Origin: Halorubrum sp. Hd13
Lineage (GTDB): Archaea; Halobacteriota; Halobacteria; Halobacteriales; Haloferacaceae
Direction of reading: 5' to 3'
Length of the DNA: 64,000 bases
Assembly (NCBI RefSeq): GCF_002252755.1
Contig: NZ_NHOY01000005.1
Coordinates: forward strand, 1 to 64,000
The translations under genes and the position numbers were made by a program. Position 1 is the stretch's first letter, and every line of letters begins with the position of its first letter. Below are positions 17,930 through 26,855 of the stretch, one piece after another. The notes beneath the pieces were generated by a model. The model ran no database searches. It was not told the DNA's origin and worked only from the letters and a program-made list of their open reading frames with translations.

Positions 17930-18502
17930 ATGACGGATTCGATAGATCCGGCGATCCCGCTCGACACCACCGAATCGGTCGAATGGTCCGGCCGCCCGCG
18001 GGTCACTACCGTCCTTCCAGCAGTCGTGGTCGGCGTTCTCCTCATCGTCTCCGGAATCGTGGTCAGCGTTGCCAGAGGGACCCCGCTCTTCCTCGCGGTC
18101 GTTCCACTCGGAGCGGCGATCCCGCTTTGGAACTATTTCGCTCTCCAAGGCGTGCAGTACGTGATAACGGAGGAAGCACTCTACGTGAAACGCGGCGTGT
18201 TGACCCGGTCTGTGACACAGGCGAACCTCGAAACCGTCCAGAACAGCTCCTTCGAGCAGGACATCACGGGGTCGATTTTCGGATACGGCTCAGTGACGTT
18301 CGAAATCGCCGGTGGGGACGACCTCTCGTTCCGGGCGATCGAAGACCCTCGTGCCATCCGGGCACTCGTCGATCGAACGGCAGCGAACGACGACGGTCTC
18401 GGTGGAGACGGTCGACGGGAATCCGGCATCCCCGGAGATCTGACGCAGTGGCGGCAAATTCGTGACGAGATACGAGCGCTTCGCAGCTCTCTCGAAGAGT
18501 AG
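17930..18502 (+). CDS. PH-domain (bPH2/YdbT-like) membrane protein
   Basis: A 190-residue partner of the upstream PH-domain protein. Two adjacent membrane helices (VLPAVVVGVLLIVSGIVVSV and LFLAVVPLGAAIPLWNYF) lead into a PH domain (YVITEEALYVKRGVLTRSV) with FGYGSVTFEI. The ending WRQIRDEIRALRSSLEE resembles the C-terminal helix of the first protein, so the two may pair through it. Tandem YdbS/YdbT genes are widespread; their role at the membrane is poorly defined. Confidence 0.82.
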   Translation: MTDSIDPAIPLDTTESVEWSGRPRVTTVLPAVVVGVLLIVSGIVVSVARGTPLFLAVVPLGAAIPLWNYFALQGVQYVITEEALYVKRGVLTRSVTQANLETVQNSSFEQDITGSIFGYGSVTFEIAGGDDLSFRAIEDPRAIRALVDRTAANDDGLGGDGRRESGIPGDLTQWRQIRDEIRALRSSLEE

Positions 18503-18763
18503 TCGTTCGGGAAAGGCCAGAGAGTAGACGGTATCCCTGTGACGTGCCCGACTCGACGGGCGCCGAGTGAGCGTGGCGAGGAGACGAGCGAGGACGGACG
18601 GTCGAATAATTGCTTCTGGCAACTCACGACAGCAAGAGCGTCTTTCCGCGGCAACTGCGCAGCGAGACCGACACTCAGCATATACGTCTGCGAGCCTGAG
18701 TGGTGGTAGATGCGGTGGGATCCGCGACCCGCGCTTCGGCGACTCTCCAGACTGGTGACCCCG

Positions 18764-19387
18764 ATGACGCTCACACAAACACAGATACGCGAGTACGACC
18801 GCCGCGCGATGGATAGTGCGGAGACTGCCACGGCGACGTTCGGGATCGGCTGTTTCTGGGGGCCCGACGCCCAGTTCGGTGCGATGGACGGCGTCGTTCG
18901 CACTCGCGTCGGCTACGCCGGCGGAACAAAACTCGATCCGACGTATCGCTCGTTAGGCGACCACACGGAAGTGGTGCAAGTCGAGTTCGATCCCGACGCG
19001 GTAGCGTATCGAGACCTTCTGAATCGGGTGTTCACGTCGCACAACCCGCAGCACCAGACGAAGAAAACACAGTATCAGAGTATCGTGTTAGCCGAGACGG
19101 ACGACCAACGAGCGGTCCTCGATGAGTTCCTCGCTACGCGAGGGCTCACCGCCGACGGAATCGGCACACGCATCGAACAGCTCTCGCGCTTCTATCCCGC
19201 CGAGGACTACCATCAGAAGTACAAGCTTCGGTCCGTCTCCTCGCTCACGGACGCGTTCGAGGCGGCGGGATACGGCGGCGACGAGTTGCGTGAATCGCCG
19301 CTCGCTGCCACGCTGAACGGGTACGCCGCCGGACACGATGTTGCCATTGCCGAGGAACTACCGATATCCGACCGCGGGACGGCCTAG
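18764..19387 (+). CDS. msrA: Peptide methionine-(S)-sulfoxide reductase, one-cysteine type
   Basis: A 207-residue MsrA that reduces methionine-S-sulfoxide in proteins. The active site is GCFWG with Cys30; GYAGG, HTEVVQVEFDP and the Y-rich PAEDYHQKY are conserved. It is the only cysteine in the protein, so the resolving cysteines of most MsrA enzymes are absent and recycling must use an external thiol. The start at 18764 follows the last Met of the N-terminal extension; ATG at 18809 would also keep the whole catalytic domain. Confidence 0.9.
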   Translation: MTLTQTQIREYDRRAMDSAETATATFGIGCFWGPDAQFGAMDGVVRTRVGYAGGTKLDPTYRSLGDHTEVVQVEFDPDAVAYRDLLNRVFTSHNPQHQTKKTQYQSIVLAETDDQRAVLDEFLATRGLTADGIGTRIEQLSRFYPAEDYHQKYKLRSVSSLTDAFEAAGYGGDELRESPLAATLNGYAAGHDVAIAEELPISDRGTA

Positions 19388-19572
19388 ACCTCGCGAATTT
19401 GTTACCGACGGCCAGCGCCGTCGACGGAGAGTCGGTCGAACAGCGGACGCGGGTCGCCGACGGCGACGGTTCCGACACGGTCACGCCCGACGTGAAACGG
19501 CAAGCGGCGCGGGAAGCCACGCCGTATCGGCGGATCCGCAGGCTTTCACCTGTCGCGCAGTAACGGACCAGT

Positions 19573-20715
19573 GTGTCTAACGAACGGTCCCATCAGTCCG
19601 GTTCCGGTCTCGACGTCCTCATCTCCGGCGGATCGATGGGGGGGCTCTTCACTGGTATTGCGCTCGCACGGTCGGGCCACCGTCCGACGATCTACGAGCG
19701 GTCGGCAGGTGCGCTCAAAAGCCGCGGCGGCGGGATCGTCGCCCAACGGAACATCCGACGGTTTCTCGGCGATCACGACCTCGTCGACCCGGAAGCGATC
19801 ACGACGCGGTCTCACGAGCGCCGGTTTCTCGATGAGAGCGGTGACGTCGAACGCGCCGTGTCCGAGACGATGGTGTTCACGTCGTGGGACGCGCTCTATC
19901 GACAGCTCCGCGACGCCTTCCCCGACGAGCGATACCGGACGGGGACAGCGGTCACAGCCGTGACGCCCGAGACGGCGACCGTAACGATCGATGACGGGAC
20001 GGAACGGACTGCCGACGTAGTCGTCTCCGCGGAGGGCGGCCAGTCGACGACGCGCGCTCACCTGCATCCCAACGTGGAACCGGAGTTCGCATCCTACGTC
20101 GCGTGGCGTGGCGTCGTCGACGAAGCGGCCCTTCCGGCCGGGTGTGTCGAGGCCTTCGACGGGACCTTCACGTTCTACCAAGGGACCGATCAGCTCATCC
20201 TCGCGTATTTCATCCCGGGCCCGGACGGCGAGACCGAACGAGGATCGCGTCGACTCAACTGGGTGTGGTACGACACGCTAGACGGGCGGGACCGGCGTGC
20301 GATATTCACGGATACGAGCGATACCGAACGACGGTTCTCCGTCTCACCGGGTCGGTTGCGCGAACCGGTGGGTCGCCGACAGCGAGAGCGCGCAGCGACG
20401 CTTCCGCCCGTGTTCGAGACGCTCGTGGGCGAGACGCCGGAACTCTTCGTACAGGCGATCTACGACCTGACGGTGCCGGCGATGGTCGCGGGTCGGGCGT
20501 GTCTGCTCGGTGACGCCGCGTTCGTTGCCCGGCCGCACACGGCCGCCGGGACGGCGAAGGCGGCTGGCGATGCGACCGCGCTCGCCGACGCACTTGCGAG
20601 CCACGGGTCGGTCGACGACGCGCTCGAAGCATGGGGTCGAACACGCACCGAGTACGGCACCACCCTCGTTGCCCGCGGGAAACAGATGGGTGACGTGCGG
20701 CTGAACCTGGACTGA
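19573..20715 (+). CDS. FAD-dependent aromatic monooxygenase-like protein
   Basis: A 380-residue flavoprotein of the group A hydroxylase family, close in layout to 2,6-dihydroxypyridine 3-monooxygenase. The start is GTG. The FAD loop is VLISGGSMGGLFTGIALAR (Gly19-Gly24 core), and the second FAD motif is CLLGDAAFVARPHTAAGTAKA. RGGGIVAQRNIRRFL is a family landmark. The 185-bp upstream gap carries no clear gene. The substrate is unknown. Confidence 0.85.
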   Translation: MSNERSHQSGSGLDVLISGGSMGGLFTGIALARSGHRPTIYERSAGALKSRGGGIVAQRNIRRFLGDHDLVDPEAITTRSHERRFLDESGDVERAVSETMVFTSWDALYRQLRDAFPDERYRTGTAVTAVTPETATVTIDDGTERTADVVVSAEGGQSTTRAHLHPNVEPEFASYVAWRGVVDEAALPAGCVEAFDGTFTFYQGTDQLILAYFIPGPDGETERGSRRLNWVWYDTLDGRDRRAIFTDTSDTERRFSVSPGRLREPVGRRQRERAATLPPVFETLVGETPELFVQAIYDLTVPAMVAGRACLLGDAAFVARPHTAAGTAKAAGDATALADALASHGSVDDALEAWGRTRTEYGTTLVARGKQMGDVRLNLD

Positions 20716-20884
20716 TCGGTGGCTCGGAGTGACCGCCCGAACGAGCGCCGCGCGTCACCGGTCGTCGAGCGGACCGGCAACGGGTAGAAGCCGACGCACT
20801 TACTCACGGGCCAGACGGGCCTCCGTATTCCGACCACCGACCCTATCCGCTTCGACTGGTTTCAACGGCGTCCAAAGTCGAACG

Positions 20885-21100
20885 CTACCGGTCTCTGAAC
20901 TCCACCGTGTAGCCGTTCTCTCGAAGCGCTTCTACGAGGTCGTCTCCCCGCTCGATCTTGAATTCGTGGAACGAATTGTCGGGACTGTCTGCCGAATACA
21001 GCTCCGAGTCGATATTCTCCGGTATCTCGTTCTGATGGGTATTCTCTTGGACGACGACGGGTTGGCTGGGAACGCGCCCGGAACTGCTATCCTCTGTCAT
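20885..21100 (-). CDS. Small hypothetical acidic protein
   Basis: A 71-residue protein starting MTEDSSSGRVPSQPVVVQEN. The C-terminal half (FHEFKIERGDDLVEALRENG) looks like a folded alpha/beta unit. The frame stays open upstream to 21304, but those residues are low-quality, and the ATG at 21100 fits composition better. No domain is recognised and no partner gene is adjacent. Confidence 0.55.
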   Translation of the reverse strand: MTEDSSSGRVPSQPVVVQENTHQNEIPENIDSELYSADSPDNSFHEFKIERGDDLVEALRENGYTVEFRDR

Positions 21101-21394
21101 TTGAACACCTGTTGTTACAGCGAGACGGCTATTTGAATTCCGATTCCGGTTTCCGTCGAGACGGCTGTCTGACGCGATCACATCCGCCGAAATGGAACCG
21201 ATGAATCGCGGGTCTGTCAGGCCCTCGGACCCCGGCGCTGTTGCAGTTCTCCGCTGGGGGCCGCCTTGCAAAGCGATGCTGAATACAGCGCGCATGCCGG
21301 TCACGTGGCCCGGTCTGTGTCAGCGTCACACACAGAGCAGGCGGGTTGCGGCAGGCGAATCCGCATCTCGGCGACCGGGCAGCGACCGCCGGCG

Positions 21395-21772
21395 TCACCC
21401 GTGAAACCGGTACAGCGACGTGACGTACGGCAGCCGGTTGAGCATCCAGATCGCGACCGGGAGCCCCACGACCGTGACCGCGAGGAACGACGCCGCGTTC
21501 GCCCACAGCAGGCTCAGCCACCAGCCGACGAGGATGAAGTAGATCGCTCGGACGGCGAGCGAGCGTTGCCCCCGCGCCGACTCGGGCGCCGAAAGCGACC
21601 GCGGCTCCGCGAGCGTGAGCACCGTCGGCACGAGGTTGATCAGCTTGATGCCGACCGGGAGCAGGACGACCGTGACGTTGAGCAGCCACGCGGTGTTGAC
21701 GACGATCGGTGTCGCCCACCAGCCGACGAACACGAACCACAGCGCGCGAACGAGGAGGGATCGTTGTGCCAT
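21395..21772 (-). CDS. YccF-domain membrane protein
   Basis: A 125-residue integral membrane protein with two copies of the YccF (DUF307) unit. Each copy has a pattern like RALWFVFVGWWATPIVVNTAW or RAIYFILVGWWLSLLWANA, followed by a conserved LLPVGIKLINLVP or GLPVAIWMLNRLP. The start at 21772 was chosen because upstream residues are arginine-rich and have no homology. The function of the family is unknown. Confidence 0.85.
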   Translation of the reverse strand: MAQRSLLVRALWFVFVGWWATPIVVNTAWLLNVTVVLLPVGIKLINLVPTVLTLAEPRSLSAPESARGQRSLAVRAIYFILVGWWLSLLWANAASFLAVTVVGLPVAIWMLNRLPYVTSLYRFHG

Positions 21773-22117
21773 TGCTCGGAATAGACCCCCACGTAGTAAA
21801 TCCGTGTCGTCGATCCCGGCGATCCCTGAAAAGCGGATCTTCCGTTCTACGACGCGGAGGTACACGAGACGACGACCGAAGCGGAACGAGCAGAGCTGTG
21901 CTAGGCGTCGGGTGACTACCGACGGAACCTGCGGACTGGGACAAAACCAAGCGGGTGACTGTCTCCGAGGACGGCGCGTTTCGCGGCGGCAAAACACGCT
22001 CGTTCGCGCCGGGTGCCGGGAGGAGAGGTGCCGGATGCGACGGATGGGTCGTGACTCAGTGCGCAACTCCGTCAATACGCGAACAGAGCCCGGACATCAC
22101 CCCGTACTCTGATACGT
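21773..22117. other. Intergenic, 345 bp without a gene
   Basis: Neither strand shows a frame with haloarchaeal codon bias or a recognisable motif. The open frames here are arginine- and proline-rich shadows. Confidence 0.55.
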
Positions 22118-22864
22118 TCAAGCGTCGTCGTCGATTTCCGTTGCCGTCCGACGATACGTCTCGTCAAGCGAGGGACCGCCGAGCGTCGTGTACAGTTCGA
22201 TGAGGTCGGCGACGTCACTCAGGCAGTAATCTTCGAGGAGTCGGGTGAGCTCTCGGTGGACGCTGGTCCCCTCGATGCCGGCGGCGACGTTGTCGACGTA
22301 TCGCTCGCCGAGCACCTGCCCGACGTGTTTGCCTTGGACGCCGCTCCCGTCTATCTCTGAGAGGTACGTGTCCGGGAACTCGTAGTCGTCGTACCAGACG
22401 CTATCGTTGTCTACGCCGCCGAGGTCGTATGCTTTCCAGTCGGGGAGGATCTGCTGATCGTCCCAGAGTTCGTCGGCGTATTCGTCGGCCGCGGCGAGGG
22501 CGACGTCGACGTGGTTTTCGAACAGGGCCTCGGTCCGGTCGAAGAACCCGTGACCTGTCGCGGCGTCTATCTCTCGAGCCCAGTTGAGGAGGTGTTTCCC
22601 GTCGAACCAAGCACCGTTGTAGGTGAGGAGGCGGTCGACGTCCCGTTCGTCACACCACTCGAACATTCGCTGGTAGAGGTCGGTCGTGTGAGTGGCTTCC
22701 CAGTCCCCACGACGGAACGGTACCGCGGTTTCCGGCGTCGTCTCGAGACCGTCCGCGTACGCGAGACCGACGGCAACCAACTCGTAGTATTCCGTGTCGT
22801 TCGAGTTCTCGGGTGGTTCCTCGAAGGGGCTCGCGGTTTCGATGTCGAGGACGAGTGTCCCCAT
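22118..22864 (-). CDS. DnaQ/RNase H-like predicted 3'-5' exonuclease
   Basis: A 248-residue protein with the exonuclease I motif at the very N-terminus (VLDIETASPF, Asp6/Glu8). A second motif is LLTYNGAWFDGKHLL, and the late acidic motif is DYCLSDVADLIELY. This arrangement matches the RNase H-like Exo_III_2 group found in many haloarchaea. It stands alone; a role in nucleic-acid end trimming is inferred from the fold. Confidence 0.78.
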   Translation of the reverse strand: MGTLVLDIETASPFEEPPENSNDTEYYELVAVGLAYADGLETTPETAVPFRRGDWEATHTTDLYQRMFEWCDERDVDRLLTYNGAWFDGKHLLNWAREIDAATGHGFFDRTEALFENHVDVALAAADEYADELWDDQQILPDWKAYDLGGVDNDSVWYDDYEFPDTYLSEIDGSGVQGKHVGQVLGERYVDNVAAGIEGTSVHRELTRLLEDYCLSDVADLIELYTTLGGPSLDETYRRTATEIDDDA

Positions 22865-23045
22865 ATTACGAGAGTGCTCCCCGGATACTCAACTCGAGTT
22901 CGCCAGTCGGTGTCGCCATAGACACGTCTCACGAGCGGTCATGATAAACATTATCTTAATATTGGGAAACTCCGAGCCGGCCGGAGTTCAAATTCATCGA
23001 CGACAGTAGGATGACTGACTGATTAGTAGGACAAAATTTCCCATT

Positions 23046-23063
23046 TTCGACTCTGTTGAAATC
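23046..23063 (+). repeat. Left arm of an 18-bp imperfect inverted repeat (IS-end-like)
   Basis: TTCGACTCTGTTGAAATC here is the reverse complement, with one mismatch, of the sequence at 28924-28941. The CTCTGTTGAAAT core resembles ends seen around haloarchaeal insertion-sequence remnants. The two arms enclose the 5.9-kb lower-GC segment. Confidence 0.5.
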
Positions 23064-23161
23064 TCCAGATGCTGACAGGAACTGACTGCCGGATACAGAG
23101 GATAAGTTCAGCATCGGGAGCGCGTTCAATCCAGGCTGGGCGAGTGCAGTAGCCGACTTGT

Positions 23162-23176
23162 CGCACCCATCGTAGT
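23162..23176 (+). repeat. 15-bp direct repeat, copy 1
   Basis: CGCACCCATCGTAGT occurs here and again exactly at 23325-23339, 163 bp apart. No gene lies between the copies. It may be the trace of a small excised or decayed element. Confidence 0.6.
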
Positions 23177-23324
23177 GTTGACCGTCGTAATTGAGCTACT
23201 TTTCAGGATTCGTGCCGATCAGACAGCGCAGCACCGGGGTGGATGAGCGATACTAATCAGCCCTTCAAATACTTCCGGCGGCGGATTATAATTTGGTGAC
23301 ATATTGACCCCGAGTCAAGAAGCA

Positions 23325-23339
23325 CGCACCCATCGTAGT
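23325..23339 (+). repeat. 15-bp direct repeat, copy 2
   Basis: Exact second copy of CGCACCCATCGTAGT (see 23162-23176). Confidence 0.6.
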
Positions 23340-23462
23340 CGAGCGCCCCCCTGACCTCGAAGCCACCGCGGTCATCATCAACGTGAGAGCCAGCAGCAAC
23401 ACCGAAGAAACGGCCGATGTCGCCCCGACGTCAACACCCGCCTCCAACAGTCCAGCACGCAA

Positions 23463-23708
23463 TCAGAGTTGGCCAGCGGCCAGACACACGGTCCGCGTCT
23501 GCAAGTCACGCGGCTCTGGCAGTGAACTACACCCTTCCAAGAGAAGCGCAAACTCTCGGGCCGTGAGCACATCCTCGCGGGTGTGCCGCGTGGTCAACGA
23601 TTGTCGATGCCGCTGTGCCCATTCATTCGATCGATGATAGTTAATCGTCATCCACCACAAGAACGCTGTTCCCCCGAACCGAACGGCGACGTATCGGTAA
23701 CAAGTCAA
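23463..23708 (-). pseudogene. Fragment of a tyrosine recombinase/integrase
   Basis: An 81-codon minus-strand frame whose second half (EDVLTAREFALLLEGCSSL, then an arginine-containing CLAAGQL) matches the start of the catalytic domain of haloarchaeal XerC/D-like integrases. A stop follows at once, where intact relatives continue with GLRAGE and the first catalytic Arg. No catalytic residue remains, so the fragment cannot act. It marks this locus as a former integration site. Confidence 0.55.
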
Positions 23709-23735
23709 CCCTGTGCCCGCTGAATATAGAGGAAG

Positions 23736-24629
23736 TTAGTTTGCCGCCGCCAGCGACGGCGTAGGGACGGACGCCCGAACCGCAACCCATCGGTAAACGA
23801 CGATGAGCGCAAGATAGACGAGAAGCAACGCGATATAATTCGGCCAGATCCCTTGCCCTGGATCGACCATGAGCGGCCAGAAATTACCGACCCCGTGGAG
23901 GAAGACAACGAGATAGAGGTTCTGCGTGAGCGCGTAGATCGTGCCAAAGATCGTCCCCGACAGAGCGAGCAGCACCAGCGTCCCAGCGAGCTGCGAAACG
24001 GGCGTTCCGTTGACCAGAAGCTCAACCGGGATATGGAGCGCTGAGAAGATCACACCGGTCACCACGATACTGATCGCCGTGCGAACCCGGAGAGAGCTGA
24101 ACTCGAAGAGCGAAATCAGTTTGTTCTGTAGGTAGCCACGGAACGCCAGCTCCTCGACCGGTCCGGTGAACGCGTAGGTGGTGAACGCCCCAGCAGCGAT
24201 AACGGTGGTCGAGAAGTTGAACGGGTCCGACTGATAGAACGCGTACACCCCGAACGATATCTCGTTGCCCGCAAGAAGGCCCATCCCGACAACGACTGCG
24301 TTAATGACAACGATGACACCGACGACCGCGATCGCCGCAGGCCGAAGGAGTCGTCGTGACAGCCCGATCTCGTTGAGCGTAACGCCATCATAGCGGTACA
24401 CCGCTGCGACGATGCCGAACTGGACGAGACCGGACGGGATAGTCCAGAGCGATTCAACGAGGACCGAGGCGTCATCTCCGAACAGCCAGGTGAACGTGGT
24501 CGTCGAAATCATCACCCAGATAGTGAACGCAAGCACCAGTCCGACTGCGGGCCAGATACCGCATTGAAAGGTGGGCGACCACTGGGCCACTGAGCTTGAC
24601 GTATTCGACTGATTACTCGTCATACTCAC
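23736..24629 (-). CDS. CPBP-family intramembrane metalloprotease
   Basis: A 297-residue polytopic membrane protein with about eight hydrophobic segments. The CPBP (CAAX protease and bacteriocin-processing) motif EELAFRGYLQNKL supplies the Glu-Glu and Arg; the second motif His is in GVIFSALHIP, and a late His/Asn pair is in VFLHGVGNFWP. The start is GTG, overlapping the upstream gene by 4 bp (GTGA). Relatives process prenylated proteins or give bacteriocin self-immunity; the target here is unknown. Confidence 0.85.
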   Translation of the reverse strand: MSMTSNQSNTSSSVAQWSPTFQCGIWPAVGLVLAFTIWVMISTTTFTWLFGDDASVLVESLWTIPSGLVQFGIVAAVYRYDGVTLNEIGLSRRLLRPAAIAVVGVIVVINAVVVGMGLLAGNEISFGVYAFYQSDPFNFSTTVIAAGAFTTYAFTGPVEELAFRGYLQNKLISLFEFSSLRVRTAISIVVTGVIFSALHIPVELLVNGTPVSQLAGTLVLLALSGTIFGTIYALTQNLYLVVFLHGVGNFWPLMVDPGQGIWPNYIALLLVYLALIVVYRWVAVRASVPTPSLAAAN

Positions 24630-25039
24630 AGGTTGGCGACAACGAGCAATATCTGGGAGCCGAGCAGGACGCCGAGTGTGCCCAGCACGGCGACGACGTA
24701 GTATGGGCGGATGGCACCGAACTCGGCGGTGTCGTGCAACAGCGCGTCAAGCGCGCACGCGAGAACTGCCGTCGCGGCCACGAGCACTGGGAACAAGGTC
24801 AGGATGAGTGGAGTGGAGGCAAACTCCGGCCCGTAGTACGGTCCCATCCCGAGCGTCCAGTGAATCCGCAGCTGCTCCGCGAGCATCCCGTAGGCGATGA
24901 CGCTTCCGACCGCACTCAACAGGACCATCGCGAGACTACCAGCGGACAGTACGCGACTCGGAGCGTCATTGCCGGCGAAGCGGGTCACGAACGATACCAT
25001 CCGTGCGTCGTCGATGTTCGGTGGTACTTCCATTGTCAC
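24626..25039 (-). CDS. Hypothetical four-helix membrane protein
   Basis: A 137-residue protein with four hydrophobic segments (for example VLSAGSLAMVLLSAVGSVIA and YYVVAVLGTLGVLLGSQILL) and an acidic N-terminus. The start is GTG at 25039, or ATG two codons later. It is co-transcribed with the CPBP protease gene and is divergent from the regulator at 25140. No family is recognised. Confidence 0.7.
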   Translation of the reverse strand: MTMEVPPNIDDARMVSFVTRFAGNDAPSRVLSAGSLAMVLLSAVGSVIAYGMLAEQLRIHWTLGMGPYYGPEFASTPLILTLFPVLVAATAVLACALDALLHDTAEFGAIRPYYVVAVLGTLGVLLGSQILLVVANL

Positions 25040-25139
25040 ACCCCATGCTTCAAGCGGAAGTCAAAAAGGCGTACGAGCAGTCCTTCACTCCCTGAAGCGT
25101 TCGCCACCTCTTTACTCCCCGTGGTCGCAAATGGTGTCA

Positions 25140-25487
25140 ATGAGTGAGGATGATCCCGAAATCGAGACTGTTGCCGGTCTCCTCGAAGATCAGACGGTTC
25201 GAGAGATCCTCACCGAAACGAGCCGGGAACCCATGTCTGCAACCGCACTGAAAGAGCGCTGTGAGGCGTCGGGACCGACGATTTACCGCCGCCTCGAAGG
25301 GCTTCAGGAAGCCGATTTCGTCGTTGAACAGACCCGTCCGGATCCAGACGGTGGCCACCACCGACAGGTGTATGAACCGAACTTGGACCGCATCACGATC
25401 GGTCTCGAAGAGGGGTCGCTCTCGATGCAGATCACTCGGCGAGAACGGATGGCCGACCGGTTCACGCGGCTCGTAGAGGAGATGTAA
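25140..25487 (+). CDS. Winged-helix (ArsR-like) transcriptional regulator
   Basis: A 115-residue DNA-binding protein. The helix-turn-helix spans LLEDQTVREILTETSREPMS to CEASGPTIYRRLEGLQEADF, followed by a beta wing (RPDPDGGHHRQVYEP). The start MSEDDPEIE at 25140 is preferred over the in-frame Met three codons upstream. It lies 2 bp before a small membrane-protein gene, a common haloarchaeal pairing, and is divergent from the CPBP operon, which it may regulate. Confidence 0.8.
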   Translation: MSEDDPEIETVAGLLEDQTVREILTETSREPMSATALKERCEASGPTIYRRLEGLQEADFVVEQTRPDPDGGHHRQVYEPNLDRITIGLEEGSLSMQITRRERMADRFTRLVEEM

Positions 25488-25489
25488 CA

Positions 25490-25828
25490 GTGTTCGAAGC
25501 AATGCCCAGGGGCCTGGCAAAACTCGTCCTACAAGTCGGTAGCGAACTATCGGGAACCATTCAGACGGGGCTGTTGGCGTACGAACTGTTGGGGGCAGCG
25601 CTCGGAGTGTTCATCGCCTATCTCGCCTATCGGGGGTATCGCCGCAACCGAAGTCGGCCCATGCTGTTCGTTTCGCTTGGCTTCGCCCTCGCGCTTGGTG
25701 TTCCCCTCGCGATCACACTGGTGTATCTGGCACTCCCCGTCACAGGTGGTCGGGTGGTCGTGTCGGTCGTCAACCAGACGTTCGAAGTCGTTGGTCTCTC
25801 GTGCATCGTCTATGGCCTCCGTTCATAG
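25490..25828 (+). CDS. DUF7521-like small membrane protein
   Basis: A 112-residue protein with a GTG start and three membrane helices (LLAYELLGAALGVFIAYLAY, MLFVSLGFALALGVPLAIT, VVVSVVNQTFEVVGLSCIV). It is coupled to the winged-helix gene (stop and start 2 bp apart). Haloarchaeal pairs of this kind look like one-component membrane-linked regulators. The DUF name is from memory of the family layout and should be confirmed. Confidence 0.65.
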   Translation: MFEAMPRGLAKLVLQVGSELSGTIQTGLLAYELLGAALGVFIAYLAYRGYRRNRSRPMLFVSLGFALALGVPLAITLVYLALPVTGGRVVVSVVNQTFEVVGLSCIVYGLRS

Positions 25829-25948
25829 CAGTGATTCTCCAGCGAATCCGCGACCGTCGCTACAGTAGGTCCTCGGGCGAGAGACCCGATAGCTACAGCC
25901 GTAGTGAAATCGTCCCGCTTCAACGAGTGAAGTCCTGCTGGACGTGTT

Positions 25949-25954
25949 TTTTAT
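25949..25954 (+). promoter_or_regulatory. TATA box of the second CPBP gene
   Basis: TTTATA lies 23-28 nt before the ATG at 25977, the standard spacing of a leaderless haloarchaeal transcript. Confidence 0.6.
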
Positions 25955-25976
25955 ACCCCGTTCCACCCTCCGGGTG

Positions 25977-26855
25977 ATGACGCAGAGTTCAACGACACAC
26001 CGTCGCCGGCGTGTCGCATCGCTAATCGACTCACACCCGACTGGGGCGTTTTTCCTCCTGGCAGTCGCCATCTCGTGGGGGGCCTGGATTCCGCTGTTTC
26101 TGGTGATCCCCTCCGCGACGAGTGTCGTCATGATGCCGGGGGCGTTCGGCCCCGCCATCGCGGCGGTGGTCGTACTGTGGGTCCAGGGGGAGTCAGTTCG
26201 GGAGTGGCTGACCGACGGCCTGGACTGGCACATCGAAAAACGCTGGTACGGTACTACCCTTGGACTCGCGCTCGTACTCGCGCTCGTACTCGGAGTCGGG
26301 CTCGCGATCAGTACGGGGCAATTTACCACAGATCGCCTGCCGCAAGTAGCAGCGATGTATCCGGTCACGGTGCTAATTACATCGTTGCTCGGCGGTGGTC
26401 AGGAGGAGTTCGGGTGGCGTGGATTTGCGGTCCCGGCGCTTCAGGATCGCTTCGACGCGCTAACCACGAGCGTTATCGTCGGCCTTGTCTGGGCGGTATG
26501 GCACCTGCCCGCGTTCGCGTTCGAGATCCCGGGCTACACCTCTTCGTTCGCACTGTACACACTGCTCGTCGTCGGGATTTCGATCATCCTCACCTGGCTG
26601 TACAACAGCACAGACGGGAGTGTCCTGTTGGCGATGCTCTTCCACGGCGGGGTCAACGCGGCCCCAGGTATTGGTACGGCATTCGTTGGGGATCTCTCAC
26701 TGATTGACGTCTCACCGTACCTGGTTCTGGTCCCCGCTGTCTGGGTCGTCGCCCTCCTGCTGCTGTTTCGATACGGGCGAGACACGCTCTCGGCTGGCTC
26801 CAGTATGACAAACGCTATCGGGGACGCCCAGACCGAGATTACCGAAGTGTCGTAA
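25977..26855 (+). CDS. CPBP-family intramembrane metalloprotease (second copy)
   Basis: A 292-residue membrane protein with eight or nine hydrophobic segments. The protease motif is GGGQEEFGWRGFAVPALQ, the second motif is LVWAVWHLPAFAF, and the late motif is LLAMLFHGGVNAAP. The start at 25977 gives MTQSSTTHRRR and fits the TATA box at 25949. This is a different subfamily from the copy at 23736 (EFGWRG instead of ELAFRG), so the two are not a recent duplication. Confidence 0.88.
   Translation: MTQSSTTHRRRRVASLIDSHPTGAFFLLAVAISWGAWIPLFLVIPSATSVVMMPGAFGPAIAAVVVLWVQGESVREWLTDGLDWHIEKRWYGTTLGLALVLALVLGVGLAISTGQFTTDRLPQVAAMYPVTVLITSLLGGGQEEFGWRGFAVPALQDRFDALTTSVIVGLVWAVWHLPAFAFEIPGYTSSFALYTLLVVGISIILTWLYNSTDGSVLLAMLFHGGVNAAPGIGTAFVGDLSLIDVSPYLVLVPAVWVVALLLLFRYGRDTLSAGSSMTNAIGDAQTEITEVS

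Larger units (their letters stand above)
22865..23462. other. Lower-GC intergenic stretch with IS-like debris
   Basis: AT-rich stretch without an intact gene. It holds an IS-end-like motif at 23046-23063, a 15-bp direct repeat at 23162-23176 and 23325-23339, and on the minus strand a frame (about 23340-23450) reading as one hydrophobic segment (VLLLALTLMMTAVAS) with no start. It looks like the decayed edge of a mobile segment. Confidence 0.5.

Noticed and set aside
19388-19572. Possible extra coding tail between msrA and the monooxygenase
   Set aside because: One frame reads acceptable residues (TRVADGDGSDTVTPDVKR), but there is no start codon with a promoter and no known domain.
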